Of a DNA stretch of 64,000 bases, positions 26,785 through 36,080 are shown in pieces. Both the position numbers and the translations under genes were made by a program. Within the stretch, counting starts at the first letter, position 1. Every line of letters starts with the position of its first letter. The stretch is from Lentilactobacillus rapi DSM 19907 = JCM 15042 (lineage in GTDB: Bacteria; Bacillota; Bacilli; Lactobacillales; Lactobacillaceae): NCBI RefSeq assembly GCF_001436255.1, contig NZ_AZEI01000076.1:62001-126000 (forward strand), written 5' to 3'. The notes below the pieces were generated by a model. It made no database searches. It had not been told where the DNA came from and saw nothing but the letters and a program-made list of their open reading frames with translations.

Positions 26785-29469
26785 CTAATCTTGATCTTGA
26801 GCTTCAGTTACTTCTGAATGTGTTAAAGCTTTTTTCTTCTTGGAACGGTTGCGGTAAAATTCAAATCCGATAAAGACCCAACCGATTAATCCAATGATGA
26901 GACCGGCCGTTAATCCTTCCGGCCAGAAACTAAGCTTCACAGTATGATGGCCTTTTGTCATCGGAACATACAGGAACATGTTCTCCCACATCTTAGGGGT
27001 GACAGCTTTCCCATCAACGGTTGCATGCCAACCTTTTGAATAAGGAATTGTGGTTGTTAATGCTTGATTATTAGACTTCACATTAACCGTTCCACTCATT
27101 GAACGTTCATTCCATTTGTTAATCTTGAAGGGATTAGCCTTCATGTCATTTGAAAATTGTGCAATTTTGCTATTGTGGACTTTGTACAATCGAACATCCC
27201 GTAGCATTGTACTACTTGCGTTCACAAAAATCTGGATATTAATGTTACCGGCAACTTGTTCGTTACCAATATTGGCAATAATTGTTCGTTCAGAAGGGGT
27301 AAACTGCGTTTGATTTTGGCCATCGACTGAGATTGAAATTTGACCCTTATTAAAGTTGGTCCCAAGTGTCATGTAATAAGAGGTGTTGGCTTGAACAGGG
27401 ACAGTCAAGATGATGTATGAAAGTTCCATCATATTTTTCTTCTTCAAGATTGCGTTGTTCAATTTAGAAATCTTGTAAATATTGTTGTAACGAATATGTG
27501 AGTAATTGGCTGGTTGGTAGAGGCTCTTAATATTTGGATCTAAACGGTTAGCCAGTTCATTTTGATATTCGATTGGATCAGAAGCAATTTTGTTATTATT
27601 CATGCCGCTCTTTGGTGCTAAGAATCCAAGTGGTAATGCGTATGGGTTCTTGTAGGTTCCAATTAACTTGTCCTGTGAAAGGAGTTCATAACTGGTTAAA
27701 TCAGGTTTTCTGGTAAGTGCTGGCACGGGTTCTTTTTGTTGCTTCTTGTTTGGATTGTTTTCGGGAATTTGTTGATTCATATAATACTTCATTCCCAGCA
27801 ACGAATCAGTAAACATCGTTCCGTTTGAATAAAGAACGAAGGAATCCCCGTTTGGTTGACCAATGTGTTTAAAGAATTGAGAAGTGTTGGCCTCAAGGGT
27901 TGAAGAAAAGATTGAACCGCCGTTAAAGTCAGCAGCGAATGCATCGTTCTTGGTCCGGGCAAAAGTTGTGCCAATCCGGTAGAAGCTCTTATCCTTTTGT
28001 TTAACTTGGTTAACTTCCTTACGAAGCATCTTGGTATAGGTTGTAAAATCAGTACTCTTTAAATAATCTAAATTGTTGAGCGAAGTGACCATGTTAAGAC
28101 CTGCTTCACCAGCCATCACGACGAAAACGGCAACGGCTAACAATAGGCTTTGTTTATAAATGGCACAGGCAATAATGACACCCGCACTGATAACCAGGAA
28201 AACACATCCCCAGATAAAGTTGTCTGAGTGCAGATATTCGAAGTGCTTTTTGAAGATGCCGACGTAAGCGACTCCCAGGACGATAAGTCCCATCGCGATT
28301 GAGAACCGTTTGGAATCAAGGCCTTCCTTTAAGATATGCAGGAAGGCGCTAAAGGCAGTTACAATCATCAAGAATGAGAAGAGATATGAGAATCTAAATG
28401 TGTACCAAACTGGCAGCTGCCAGCCGTGCCACAGCAGATCAAGCGGTTGGAAAACCATGGACAGGATCATAAACGCGGTCAGTCCAAGGTTGGCAAAGCG
28501 GACGTTTTTCTTGATACTTGAAATAAAGAAGTAATAAACAAATAAAATGACAACGATACTACCTACAAAAATATTCGCGGTTCCACTTGGCAACTGTTTG
28601 AAATCAACGGAACCGTTGAAAAATTTACCAAGCATGTCAAGCGGATTGTATTCAAAGCGAATTTGGAATTGGTTTCTGGTATAATGAGTTTTTCCGGCAA
28701 GCAGCGAGAAGAAAGTGGGAATGAGCAGCCAGGCCGTTAACATTGCACTCAAAACTGACGCCTTAATCCACTTAATAATGATGTGAAGGTATTGACTGGT
28801 ATCGACCGGATAAGCCTTGGCAATGCCGTAAATAACCATATAAGCGGTTAGGAATAAAGCGATCATCCAGCCCATGTAGTAATTAATGATAAACATGACC
28901 GTCAATGCAACAACGTAAAGCACACTTGATTTGTCATGAAGGAGTCTCTGAAACCCTAAGAAAATAATTGGTAGAATAATCGCGGCATCAATCCACAATG
29001 TGTTGAATTGGTTAGCGATCATCCAGCCCATCAGTGCGTAGGCGGTTGAAAAGCCAACCACTGACCAGCTAACGTATTTCTTGGATTGAATCAAGAAATA
29101 CCCAAAGCTTAAGCCACTGAGCGCATATTTGAGCAAGGTGATGATTGCGATCACGCTGGGCAACTTTGAAAGTGGGAACAGCAAGATTAGCAAGTTCAAA
29201 GGACTCATTAAGTAATAACTCCAAGTCCCGATCATCCCACCGCCCAATGCATTGGCGAAGGAATAAATAAAACCACTTGGGTTATGTAAGAGGGTGTCTC
29301 GGTAGTGGGCAAAGAAATCAATGTACTGTTGGCCCATATCAACCGTCATTATCGATGAATTGCCAAACGGCGCAAAACGGCGATAAATGAAGTAACAGGT
29401 TGCAATTGCGAGGGGCACCAAAAAACACATGGCGTAAATAATGAATCGTTTTGTCTTTTTGACTTTCAT
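26785..29469 (-). CDS. yfhO: YfhO family membrane protein
   Basis: The 894-residue protein has about a dozen hydrophobic segments over residues 1-480, a large soluble region (about 490-850) and one more membrane segment near 858-878 before a basic tail. The N-terminal part has a GT-C glycosyltransferase-like arrangement with MTVDMGQQYIDFFAHYRD in the first extracytoplasmic loop; family members are linked to sugar decoration of lipoteichoic acid or glycolipids, though here the substrate is unproven. Start ATG 29469 fits AAAGGA eight bases upstream; an earlier TTG at 29475 is too close to it. Divergent from the PBP gene. Confidence 0.9.
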   Translation of the reverse strand: MKVKKTKRFIIYAMCFLVPLAIATCYFIYRRFAPFGNSSIMTVDMGQQYIDFFAHYRDTLLHNPSGFIYSFANALGGGMIGTWSYYLMSPLNLLILLFPLSKLPSVIAIITLLKYALSGLSFGYFLIQSKKYVSWSVVGFSTAYALMGWMIANQFNTLWIDAAIILPIIFLGFQRLLHDKSSVLYVVALTVMFIINYYMGWMIALFLTAYMVIYGIAKAYPVDTSQYLHIIIKWIKASVLSAMLTAWLLIPTFFSLLAGKTHYTRNQFQIRFEYNPLDMLGKFFNGSVDFKQLPSGTANIFVGSIVVILFVYYFFISSIKKNVRFANLGLTAFMILSMVFQPLDLLWHGWQLPVWYTFRFSYLFSFLMIVTAFSAFLHILKEGLDSKRFSIAMGLIVLGVAYVGIFKKHFEYLHSDNFIWGCVFLVISAGVIIACAIYKQSLLLAVAVFVVMAGEAGLNMVTSLNNLDYLKSTDFTTYTKMLRKEVNQVKQKDKSFYRIGTTFARTKNDAFAADFNGGSIFSSTLEANTSQFFKHIGQPNGDSFVLYSNGTMFTDSLLGMKYYMNQQIPENNPNKKQQKEPVPALTRKPDLTSYELLSQDKLIGTYKNPYALPLGFLAPKSGMNNNKIASDPIEYQNELANRLDPNIKSLYQPANYSHIRYNNIYKISKLNNAILKKKNMMELSYIILTVPVQANTSYYMTLGTNFNKGQISISVDGQNQTQFTPSERTIIANIGNEQVAGNINIQIFVNASSTMLRDVRLYKVHNSKIAQFSNDMKANPFKINKWNERSMSGTVNVKSNNQALTTTIPYSKGWHATVDGKAVTPKMWENMFLYVPMTKGHHTVKLSFWPEGLTAGLIIGLIGWVFIGFEFYRNRSKKKKALTHSEVTEAQDQD

Positions 29470-29599
29470 ATACAACGTCCTTTTCTAAAAAATAAATATC
29501 ATTGTTTAGAATATCATAATTAATTAAAGAATGGGGAACGGTTCTAGTTTTTACGGTAAAAATTTGATAGAATTGATTCCATGGCAAGGAGTAAATATC

Positions 29600-31654
29600 G
29601 TGAAAATTTTTAAGAAAAGAAACAAAAGAATAAAAAAGGGTAAGGCAGCATCACTGCCCTTTCGAATTAATATTATCTTCATTATTGTTGGTATCTTGTT
29701 TGTTGCATTATTAACTCAACTGGCCTATCTGCAGGTCATGTATGGCGCTAAATTTAAGGCGGAAGTGAATCGATCCGACACGTCTGTTGTCAATGGCAAT
29801 GTTCAACGGGGAATGATTTATGATTCCACTGGCCATATTTTAGTTGGTAATTCAGCTCATCAAGCCATTGTGTATACAAAAGGCGTTAATGATCTGACAA
29901 CCGATCTCTACCGGACAGCCAATCGTTTAGCTGACTATATCACGGTTTCAACGTCCAGCTTAACGAAGCGCCAGCTTGCTGACTACTATTTGTCGGACGC
30001 AAATAGACTATCGGCTGTTGAAAAGAAAGCGCCTGGAATTTCTTCCGGAGATAGTGAAGACGCAATGTATGACAAGGCTGTCAGTTACGTCGAAAAGATG
30101 AATCCTGACACTTTTAGCCATGCAACCAAAGTGGCAGCCACAATCTTCGCAAAAATGAGTGGTGCTTATCAATTATCAACTGTCAATATCAAGGACAGTG
30201 GGGTCACTCAGAGAGAAGTTGCTGAAGTTGGTGAACATCTTGCAGATATGCCTGGTGTAAACGTCGGAACCAGTTGGAGCCGAAATTATCCAAATGGTCA
30301 GTCGATTCAAGGAATTACCGGGACGGTATCTAATGAAAAGACTGGGTTACCTAGTGATCGCGTGAATGAATTGCTTGCTCAAGGCTACTCACGTAACGAT
30401 AGTGTCGGCCAAAGTTACTTGGAACGGCAATACGAGCCTGTTCTTCGTGGGACTAAATCTCAGACCCAGATCGTTTTAAACAGTGATAACCAGATTAAGA
30501 AAGAAATTAAAAAGTACGGTGGTCAAAAAGGTGACAACCTTCAATTAACCATTAACGCCAAATTCCAAAAGGATCTTCAATCCTTGGTTCGTTCTGCAGA
30601 GTCTGGCGCTGGCGGCAACTCAACCGGAACTTACGCGGTTGTCATGAACCCCAATAACGGGGCCATCATCGGAATGGGTGGGGTTAACCGGAATCCTAAA
30701 ACCTCTAAGATCACTGATAACATTCTGGGAACAATCAACAGTTCAATTGTAATGGGGTCAGTTGTCAAAGGAGCCATGGTTTCTGGTGCCCTTATGGATG
30801 GTGTCATTACACCAACTAACAGCACCTTAACCGATCAACCGATTACCACTGGCGGGGTTAAAAAATCTTCATGGTTTAATCATAGCGGTAATGCAAACAT
30901 TGCCGTGGATGCCAGTGGCGCGCTTGAAGTATCTTCAAACTCTTATATGATGCAGTTGGCTATGAAGGAAGGCCACTTTAATTATGTTGAGGGTGGTGCG
31001 TTGACCATGAGTCCGAACGTGTTTAATACCATGCGAGGATACTTCAACCAGTTTGGCCTGGGAGTTGATACAGGAATCGATATTCCCGGTGAATCAACAG
31101 GGCTTAAAGGTAAGAGTGGCAAGTCTCACATTGGGAGTGCATTGGATTTAGCATTTGGTAACTATGATGCTTATACAACCATGCAGGTTGCCCAATATAT
31201 TTCAACGGTCGCCAATGGTGGTTATCGAATTGCTCCCCACGTTGTTCAATCAATCAGAGGAACCACAAAGGATGGTAAGCTTGGCCAAATCAAGGCCACC
31301 GTTATGCCAGATGTTTTGAATCATATCGACATGACCCAATCACAACGAGCCGTCGTTAAGAAAGGGTTGTATGATGTGGTTCACGGAACCAACACGTACA
31401 AGACTGGTGGCGAACTTGATACGATCAAACCCGAGATTTCCGCTAAAACTGGTACCGCTCAGACTTTCTATGATGGCAACGAAACAGTTACTTTGAGTTT
31501 GGCTTCCTACGCGCCGTCAACTCATCCACAGGTTGTGGTCGCCCTCGCAATGCCTAATTTAGGGGTAAATGCTGAGAGTAACAACATGCAGTTAGCGAAG
31601 AGAATTTATGCTGCTTATTGGAAGGATGTTCAATCAACTTCAACTGTTAAGTAA
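29600..31654 (+). CDS. Class B penicillin-binding protein (PBP2B type)
   Basis: A membrane-anchored peptidoglycan transpeptidase. The 684 residues have a basic cytosolic start, one membrane helix (about 25-45), a dimerisation domain, and a transpeptidase domain with SVVK (Ser387), SNS in VSSNSYMMQ, and KTGT at Lys616, so all three active-site motifs are intact. Start is GTG 29600, eight bases after AAGGAG; an in-frame ATG lies 69 bases earlier but has no ribosome-binding site. It is next to rpmG, and no PASTA domain is visible. Confidence 0.9.
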   Translation: MKIFKKRNKRIKKGKAASLPFRINIIFIIVGILFVALLTQLAYLQVMYGAKFKAEVNRSDTSVVNGNVQRGMIYDSTGHILVGNSAHQAIVYTKGVNDLTTDLYRTANRLADYITVSTSSLTKRQLADYYLSDANRLSAVEKKAPGISSGDSEDAMYDKAVSYVEKMNPDTFSHATKVAATIFAKMSGAYQLSTVNIKDSGVTQREVAEVGEHLADMPGVNVGTSWSRNYPNGQSIQGITGTVSNEKTGLPSDRVNELLAQGYSRNDSVGQSYLERQYEPVLRGTKSQTQIVLNSDNQIKKEIKKYGGQKGDNLQLTINAKFQKDLQSLVRSAESGAGGNSTGTYAVVMNPNNGAIIGMGGVNRNPKTSKITDNILGTINSSIVMGSVVKGAMVSGALMDGVITPTNSTLTDQPITTGGVKKSSWFNHSGNANIAVDASGALEVSSNSYMMQLAMKEGHFNYVEGGALTMSPNVFNTMRGYFNQFGLGVDTGIDIPGESTGLKGKSGKSHIGSALDLAFGNYDAYTTMQVAQYISTVANGGYRIAPHVVQSIRGTTKDGKLGQIKATVMPDVLNHIDMTQSQRAVVKKGLYDVVHGTNTYKTGGELDTIKPEISAKTGTAQTFYDGNETVTLSLASYAPSTHPQVVVALAMPNLGVNAESNNMQLAKRIYAAYWKDVQSTSTVK

Positions 31655-31770
31655 AAACACTTAACATTTATTGATTTAATCCTAGTAATTTTACAAGATT
31701 GATGATAAAATGTTTTAAGTTAAGGCTAATAGAGTAGCTGTATTAATAAAAAGTTTGGAGGTAGTATTCC

Positions 31771-31920
31771 ATGCGAGTACACATTACTTTGGAATGTACA
31801 GAATGCCACGAACGTACTTACTTATCTAGCAAGAACCGTCGTAATAATCCCGACCGTTTGGAGCTTAAAAAGTATTGTCCACGTGATCGTAAAGTGACAT
31901 TACATCGAGAAACCAAATAA
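31771..31920 (+). CDS. rpmG: 50S ribosomal protein L33 (incomplete zinc ribbon)
   Basis: The 49-residue protein begins [17 protein letters not shown] and continues [18 protein letters not shown], so it is L33. The first CxxC pair is intact, but the second pair reads CPRD, with Asp replacing the fourth cysteine. Zinc binding should be weakened or absent. GGAGG precedes the ATG, and a terminator follows the stop directly. Confidence 0.95.
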   Translation: MRVHITLECTECHERTYLSSKNRRNNPDRLELKKYCPRDRKVTLHRETK

Positions 31921-31951
31921 GGCTTGGGTAAATAACCCAAACCTTTTTTAT
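31919..31951 (+). terminator. Terminator after rpmG
   Basis: GGCTTGGGT pairs with ACCCAAACC across AAATA, followed by six T residues. Confidence 0.88.
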
Positions 31952-31996
31952 ATTCACGCAATAATTAATTAAGCAAAAAGAAATGTTGGTGATACC

Positions 31997-32551
31997 GTGA
32001 GTGAACAAAATTTAAGCAAGCCACAACTGAGAAAAATTCAAGCGAAAAAAATTAATGAATTCTTTCAACGTGAAGATGCAGCTGAATTCATTACTAACTT
32101 AGAATCTCGGCTCTATACCGATCCTGATTATTTAAACAGTCAGATAATTGGCATTACGCTTAGTATGCCAGGGGAGTTGGACACATCACCAATCATCAAA
32201 CATTCACTACAAAATGATAAACAAGTTGTCGTTCCACGAACTTTACCTCATCGACAAATGGAATTTGTGTTACTTGAGGAAGATACGCATCTGTCTCAAA
32301 CGCCCTTTGGAACCCGTGAACCCGAGGGTGGAGAAATTATTGACAAAACAGACATTGATGCTTTAATTGTTCCGGGGTTAGCGTTTTCCAAGAATCATTA
32401 TCGAGTGGGATTTGGAGGGGGCTTCTATGATCGATACCTTGCTGATTTCGTTGGCAAGAGTATCTCATTGGCATTGCCGCCACAACTATATGAACGACCA
32501 AAATGGCCGGTAGAACCTCACGATATCTTAGTTGATAAAATTATTTATTAA
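31997..32551 (+). CDS. 5-formyltetrahydrofolate cyclo-ligase
   Basis: Converts 5-formyl-THF to methenyl-THF using ATP. The 184-residue protein has LPHRQMEFVLLEE, TPFGTREP near 100, VPGLAFSKNHYRVGFGGGFYDRYL near 125 and the C-terminal EPHDILVDKII, all family hallmarks. Start is GTG 31997 with GGTGAT upstream. It is the yqgN position of the conserved yqgN-yqgP-yqgQ-glcK run. Confidence 0.93.
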   Translation: MSEQNLSKPQLRKIQAKKINEFFQREDAAEFITNLESRLYTDPDYLNSQIIGITLSMPGELDTSPIIKHSLQNDKQVVVPRTLPHRQMEFVLLEEDTHLSQTPFGTREPEGGEIIDKTDIDALIVPGLAFSKNHYRVGFGGGFYDRYLADFVGKSISLALPPQLYERPKWPVEPHDILVDKIIY

Positions 32552-32575
32552 ACTTTTTTCATGCAAGGAGATACA

Positions 32576-33238
32576 ATGAGCAGACTAAAAGATAAGCCGT
32601 TTGTCACGTATGGGTTGCTCGCAATCATGGTTGTTGTGTTCCTAGTGATGACTGCAGTGGGCGGCACTACTAATCCAAATACGTTGGTTGAATTTGGCGC
32701 CAAATATAATCCCGCCATTCGTGCCGGGGAATATTGGCGACTGATTACCCCGATGTTTATTCACATCGGTTTTACCCACATTCTAATGAATGGCATCACG
32801 TTATATTTTATCGGCGAGTATGTTGAACAATTATTCGGTCATTGGCGATTCCTATTGATTTTTCTGGTGTCTGGAATTGTTGGCAACCTTGCCAGCTTCA
32901 CGTTTAGTTATGGATTATCGGCAGGTGCCAGCACGGCAATTTTTGGCCTCTTTGGTGCTTTTATGATGCTCGGAGAAAGCTTCTCCAAGAATCCTGTCAT
33001 TACATCGATGGCAAAAACATTTTTGCTGTTTATTGTCTTGAACATTGGGACTGACTTATTTGTCCAGGGAATTGACATTGCCGGTCATATCGGTGGCTTA
33101 GTCGGTGGATTCTTGGTAGCATATGTTGTTGGCGTGGGCTTTGCGAAAGTGAGCCCAGTCAAACGGGGAATTGCTGGCGTGATGCTGGTTGTCATTTCAG
33201 TTGGCCTCTTCATTCTAGGAATGCAGGGAAATCTTTAA
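32576..33238 (+). CDS. Rhomboid family intramembrane serine protease
   Basis: The 220-residue protein has six to seven hydrophobic segments. The catalytic dyad is Ser in GASTAIFGLFG and His in DIAGHIGGLVGG; HIGFTHILMN supplies the conserved His/Asn of the oxyanion region. The start is ATG 32576 after AAGGAG; the upstream in-frame extension includes the ribosome-binding site. It lacks the long cytosolic and TPR parts of B. subtilis GluP (YqgP), so it is the short form. Substrate unknown. Confidence 0.92.
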   Translation: MSRLKDKPFVTYGLLAIMVVVFLVMTAVGGTTNPNTLVEFGAKYNPAIRAGEYWRLITPMFIHIGFTHILMNGITLYFIGEYVEQLFGHWRFLLIFLVSGIVGNLASFTFSYGLSAGASTAIFGLFGAFMMLGESFSKNPVITSMAKTFLLFIVLNIGTDLFVQGIDIAGHIGGLVGGFLVAYVVGVGFAKVSPVKRGIAGVMLVVISVGLFILGMQGNL

Positions 33239-33281
33239 TATTTTTCAAATTTGAAAGAAATTTTAATTGGGATGTGAGATA

Positions 33282-33521
33282 ATGAAAACGCTATATGATG
33301 TTCAACAGTTACTCAAAAAGTTTGATATTTATGTCTATGTTGGCAAGCGACTTTGGGACATTGAGGTCATGGCGTTGGAATTGGATCATCTTCATGATGC
33401 TCAATTAATCACGCATAAGGAATTTATTCAAGCTAAGTTGATATTAAATCGAGAACATCGTGTCGAAGAAAAAAAGGAAAGTAGGGGTAATAACATTGGC
33501 AAAGAAACTGATCGGAATTGA
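33282..33521 (+). CDS. yqgQ: YqgQ family (DUF910) protein
   Basis: The protein (79 residues, ATG 33282) matches the small YqgQ fold: MKTLYDVQQLLKKFDIYVYVGKRLWDIE then a helix ending with NREHR. YqgQ may bind single-stranded nucleic acid; its function is not known. Its last 26 bases overlap the glcK start. Confidence 0.9.
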   Translation: MKTLYDVQQLLKKFDIYVYVGKRLWDIEVMALELDHLHDAQLITHKEFIQAKLILNREHRVEEKKESRGNNIGKETDRN

Positions 33522-34455
33522 TTTGGGCGGGACCACTACGAAATTTGCATTCATTGACCAATCTGGAAATATTTTAACAAAGTGGCGAATCCCAACTGAT
33601 ATTAGTAATGCAGGTAGTAATATCGTTCCAAATATTGTTCAATCTATTGCAAATCAAATGCGCAAAGACGATTACAACTCTAACGACTTCTTAGGAATTG
33701 GAATGGGCACTCCCGGAGCTGTTGATCGTGAAAAGGGAACCGTTGTCGGTGCTTACAACTTAGGCTGGAAAATTGTGCAACCGGTTGGCGCCACAATTTC
33801 TGCTAACCTTCAATTGCCAGTTTTCATCGATAATGACGCTAACAGCGCCGCTTTGGGCGAGTTCTGGAAAGGCGCAGGTTATAAAGCAAAAGATGTTGTC
33901 TTTGTCACACTAGGAACTGGTGTTGGTGGCGGAGTCGTTACAAATGGCCACCTTGTTCATGGGATTAATGGCGGCGCCGGTGAAATTGGTCATATTACTG
34001 TTCAACCTGGCGGCTATCTTTGTACCTGTGGCAAACGAGGCTGCTTGGAGCAATACGCTTCAGCAACTGGTGTCGTTCGACTGGCGAAAGATTTAGCCAA
34101 GCAATTCACTGGTCAGTCACGAATCATTGAATTAATTGATAGTGATGAAGGATTAACTTCCAAAATGGTCTTTTATCTCGCTGATAATGGTGATATTTTG
34201 GCAAACCAAATCGTTGACAAAGTTTGTTCATATCTTGGGTTGGCATTGTCAGATATTGGGAACATCTTAAATCCAGAAAATATCATTATCGGTGGTGGTG
34301 TATCTAACGCTGGCAACACCTTATTGCAGCCAACTACTCGTTATTTCCAAGAAAATGCCTTTCCATCAGTCCGAGATTCAACTAAACTAAAACTAGCACA
34401 ACTTGGTAATGATGCCGGGGTGATTGGTGCTGCTTCATTGGCACTCCCACAATAG
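33496..34455 (+). CDS. glcK: Glucokinase (ROK family)
   Basis: Phosphorylates glucose with ATP. The 319-residue protein has phosphate-binding IGIDLGGTTTKFAF, GMGTPGAVD, DNDANSAALGE (catalytic Asp), TLGTGVGGG and the zinc-type ROK signature CTCGKRGCLEQYA. The TTG start at 33496 lies eight bases after AGGGG and gives the usual N-terminus; an upstream GTG at 33460 would add 12 charged residues inside yqgQ and is less likely. Confidence 0.93.
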   Translation: MAKKLIGIDLGGTTTKFAFIDQSGNILTKWRIPTDISNAGSNIVPNIVQSIANQMRKDDYNSNDFLGIGMGTPGAVDREKGTVVGAYNLGWKIVQPVGATISANLQLPVFIDNDANSAALGEFWKGAGYKAKDVVFVTLGTGVGGGVVTNGHLVHGINGGAGEIGHITVQPGGYLCTCGKRGCLEQYASATGVVRLAKDLAKQFTGQSRIIELIDSDEGLTSKMVFYLADNGDILANQIVDKVCSYLGLALSDIGNILNPENIIIGGGVSNAGNTLLQPTTRYFQENAFPSVRDSTKLKLAQLGNDAGVIGAASLALPQ

Positions 34456-34501
34456 TCGGTTTCGTCTCAGTTGGCATTAACAATAAAGTAAAGGTAAAGG
34501 G

Positions 34502-34927
34502 ATGGTATTACAAGTGATAGTAGGAGCAGTTAATCCAAATATCGTGATGTCGATTATTTTGATTATTATTTTAGGTGTGTGGCTGGGCTATACACTTTAT
34601 CAAAATGCACGAGTGAAAAAAGCGGCTACATATTTATCCAACGATGAATTTCAAAAGGGCATGAGAAAAGCACAAGTGATTGACCTACGTGAGTCTAAAA
34701 GCTTTAAGGATGGTCACATTTTAGGTGCCCGTAACGTGCCGTTTTCAACGATTCGAAATTTTTATGGTCAAATCCGGTCTGATTTACCCGTTTACTTGTA
34801 TGATCAGGGCAAAACTATGAGTAAAAGGGCTGCCTTGTTCTTAAGTAAAAAGGGTTACCGAGAAATTTATATTCTGAAAACCGGTTACCAAAATTGGAAC
34901 GGTAAGGAAAAGAAAAATAATATTTAA
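34502..34927 (+). CDS. Membrane-anchored rhodanese-like protein lacking the catalytic cysteine
   Basis: The 141-residue protein has one N-terminal hydrophobic segment (about 13-35) and a rhodanese domain (about 50-138) with VIDLRESKSFKDGHILGARNVP. The catalytic loop reads YLYDQGKTMSKRA: the position of the sulfur-accepting cysteine is Asp, and no other cysteine is nearby, so it should not transfer sulfur. Such anchored, inactive rhodanese proteins (YqgP/glcK neighbours) recur in lactobacilli; a binding role is plausible. The upstream context is GGTAAAGGG before the ATG. Confidence 0.85.
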   Translation: MVLQVIVGAVNPNIVMSIILIIILGVWLGYTLYQNARVKKAATYLSNDEFQKGMRKAQVIDLRESKSFKDGHILGARNVPFSTIRNFYGQIRSDLPVYLYDQGKTMSKRAALFLSKKGYREIYILKTGYQNWNGKEKKNNI

Positions 34928-34966
34928 CTGAGTTGTGGGTTCTGATGCAAATGTGGTTGAATATAC

Positions 34967-35014
34967 TAAATGAGGCTGGCAGCAAAACAATCGTTTTGTT
35001 CCAGCCTCATTTCA
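34967..35014. terminator. GCTGG-type bidirectional terminator
   Basis: AAATGAGGCTGG pairs with CCAGCCTCATTT; the loop contains CAAAACAATCGTTTTG, which can extend the stem. It separates the rhodanese gene from the convergent DUF3042 gene. Confidence 0.82.
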
Positions 35015-35061
35015 AAATGTTTTAGAATGTCAATCGCATTTAGGCAACCATGTACTTTAGA

Positions 35062-35238
35062 TTAACCGTGGTGAGCGGCGCGGCTCTTACGAAGTGCCTT
35101 ACGACGGTTCTCTTCAAACTTACTTTCTTCATCCTCAATGGGATCGACCACCGCTTTTTTAAAAGTCATTAATGCAGCTAGACCTGCGGTGACAGTTCCA
35201 ATGACACCAACTATGAGACCACTTGTAAAATGTTTCAT
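35062..35238 (-). CDS. DUF3042 family membrane protein
   Basis: The 58-residue protein has one hydrophobic segment (about 3-25, with GLIVGVIGTVTAGLAALMTFKK broken by the usual glycine pattern), then a basic tail with DPIEDEESKFEENRRKA. The start ATG 35238 follows GGAGGG; an upstream in-frame start gives an extension with a Cys that has no ribosome-binding site. Function unknown; the family is confined to lactic acid bacteria and relatives. Confidence 0.85.
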   Translation of the reverse strand: MKHFTSGLIVGVIGTVTAGLAALMTFKKAVVDPIEDEESKFEENRRKALRKSRAAHHG

Positions 35239-35338
35239 TTCAAACCCTCCAATGCAACTTGATACTTTCATTATGCGTTATTTGGGTTCAGAATTCTAGT
35301 TAATTGATTAATTATTGTACGGATTATTGGAGGTTGTT

Positions 35339-36079
35339 ATGAAAATTGATACCAAAATAATTGCCCATCGCGGTAGTAAAGGAACTCGGCCTGAAAATAC
35401 ATTGGTAGCATTTCAAGCTGCAATTGACGACGGTTGTGATGGAATTGAAACTGATGTCCATTTTTCCAAGGACCGTCAATTGATCATCATGCATGATGAA
35501 ACGGTGGATCGAACCACTAATGGACACGGACTAATCCATGAAAAAAATCTGTCAGAATTAAAACACCTTGACGCGGGGATCCGATTTTCCGATGAATTTA
35601 AAGGGACGAGAATCCCCACTTTACAAGAAGTTGTTGAACTACTCATTCAAAACAACTTTCAAGGTATTTTTAACCTTGAATTGAAAACCAACAAAATTCA
35701 ATATCCAGGCATTGAACAAGCGGTTTATGAATATTTTTCAGCATTAGATTATCCTTTTCAGCTAATTTATTCCAGTTTCAATGCGCAATCATTGGAAATT
35801 CTGAACAACATCGATCCCCAAGCTTACCGGGCAAAACTATTCAAAACGGCTGCCAAACAAGCCAAAGCACTTAAAAAGAATCGGCTGATTGAGGATTTTC
35901 ATCCAGATATTCGCTGGCTTAAAAGACACCCATTCTTCGCAGCTGCTAAACATCTCCGCCCTTGGACGGTTAATTCAACGGAGGATATGCAATACTGCTT
36001 TGAGCGCAACATGGCGGCCATTATCACGGATTATCTAGCAAGAGCCGTCCAATTACGCAAGGAAATGCGGGGTGAGTAA
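35339..36079 (+). CDS. Glycerophosphodiester phosphodiesterase
   Basis: Hydrolyses glycerophosphodiesters. The 246-residue cytosolic protein has the GDPD signature: HRGSKGTRPENTL (catalytic His), GIETDVHFSKD (metal-binding Glu and Asp), IMHDETVDRTTNG (second His), NLELK near 118 and PWTVNSTED near the end. GGAGG precedes ATG 35339, the natural start. It abuts miaA, whose ATG begins right after the stop. Confidence 0.95.
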   Translation: MKIDTKIIAHRGSKGTRPENTLVAFQAAIDDGCDGIETDVHFSKDRQLIIMHDETVDRTTNGHGLIHEKNLSELKHLDAGIRFSDEFKGTRIPTLQEVVELLIQNNFQGIFNLELKTNKIQYPGIEQAVYEYFSALDYPFQLIYSSFNAQSLEILNNIDPQAYRAKLFKTAAKQAKALKKNRLIEDFHPDIRWLKRHPFFAAAKHLRPWTVNSTEDMQYCFERNMAAIITDYLARAVQLRKEMRGE

Positions 36080-36080
36080 A

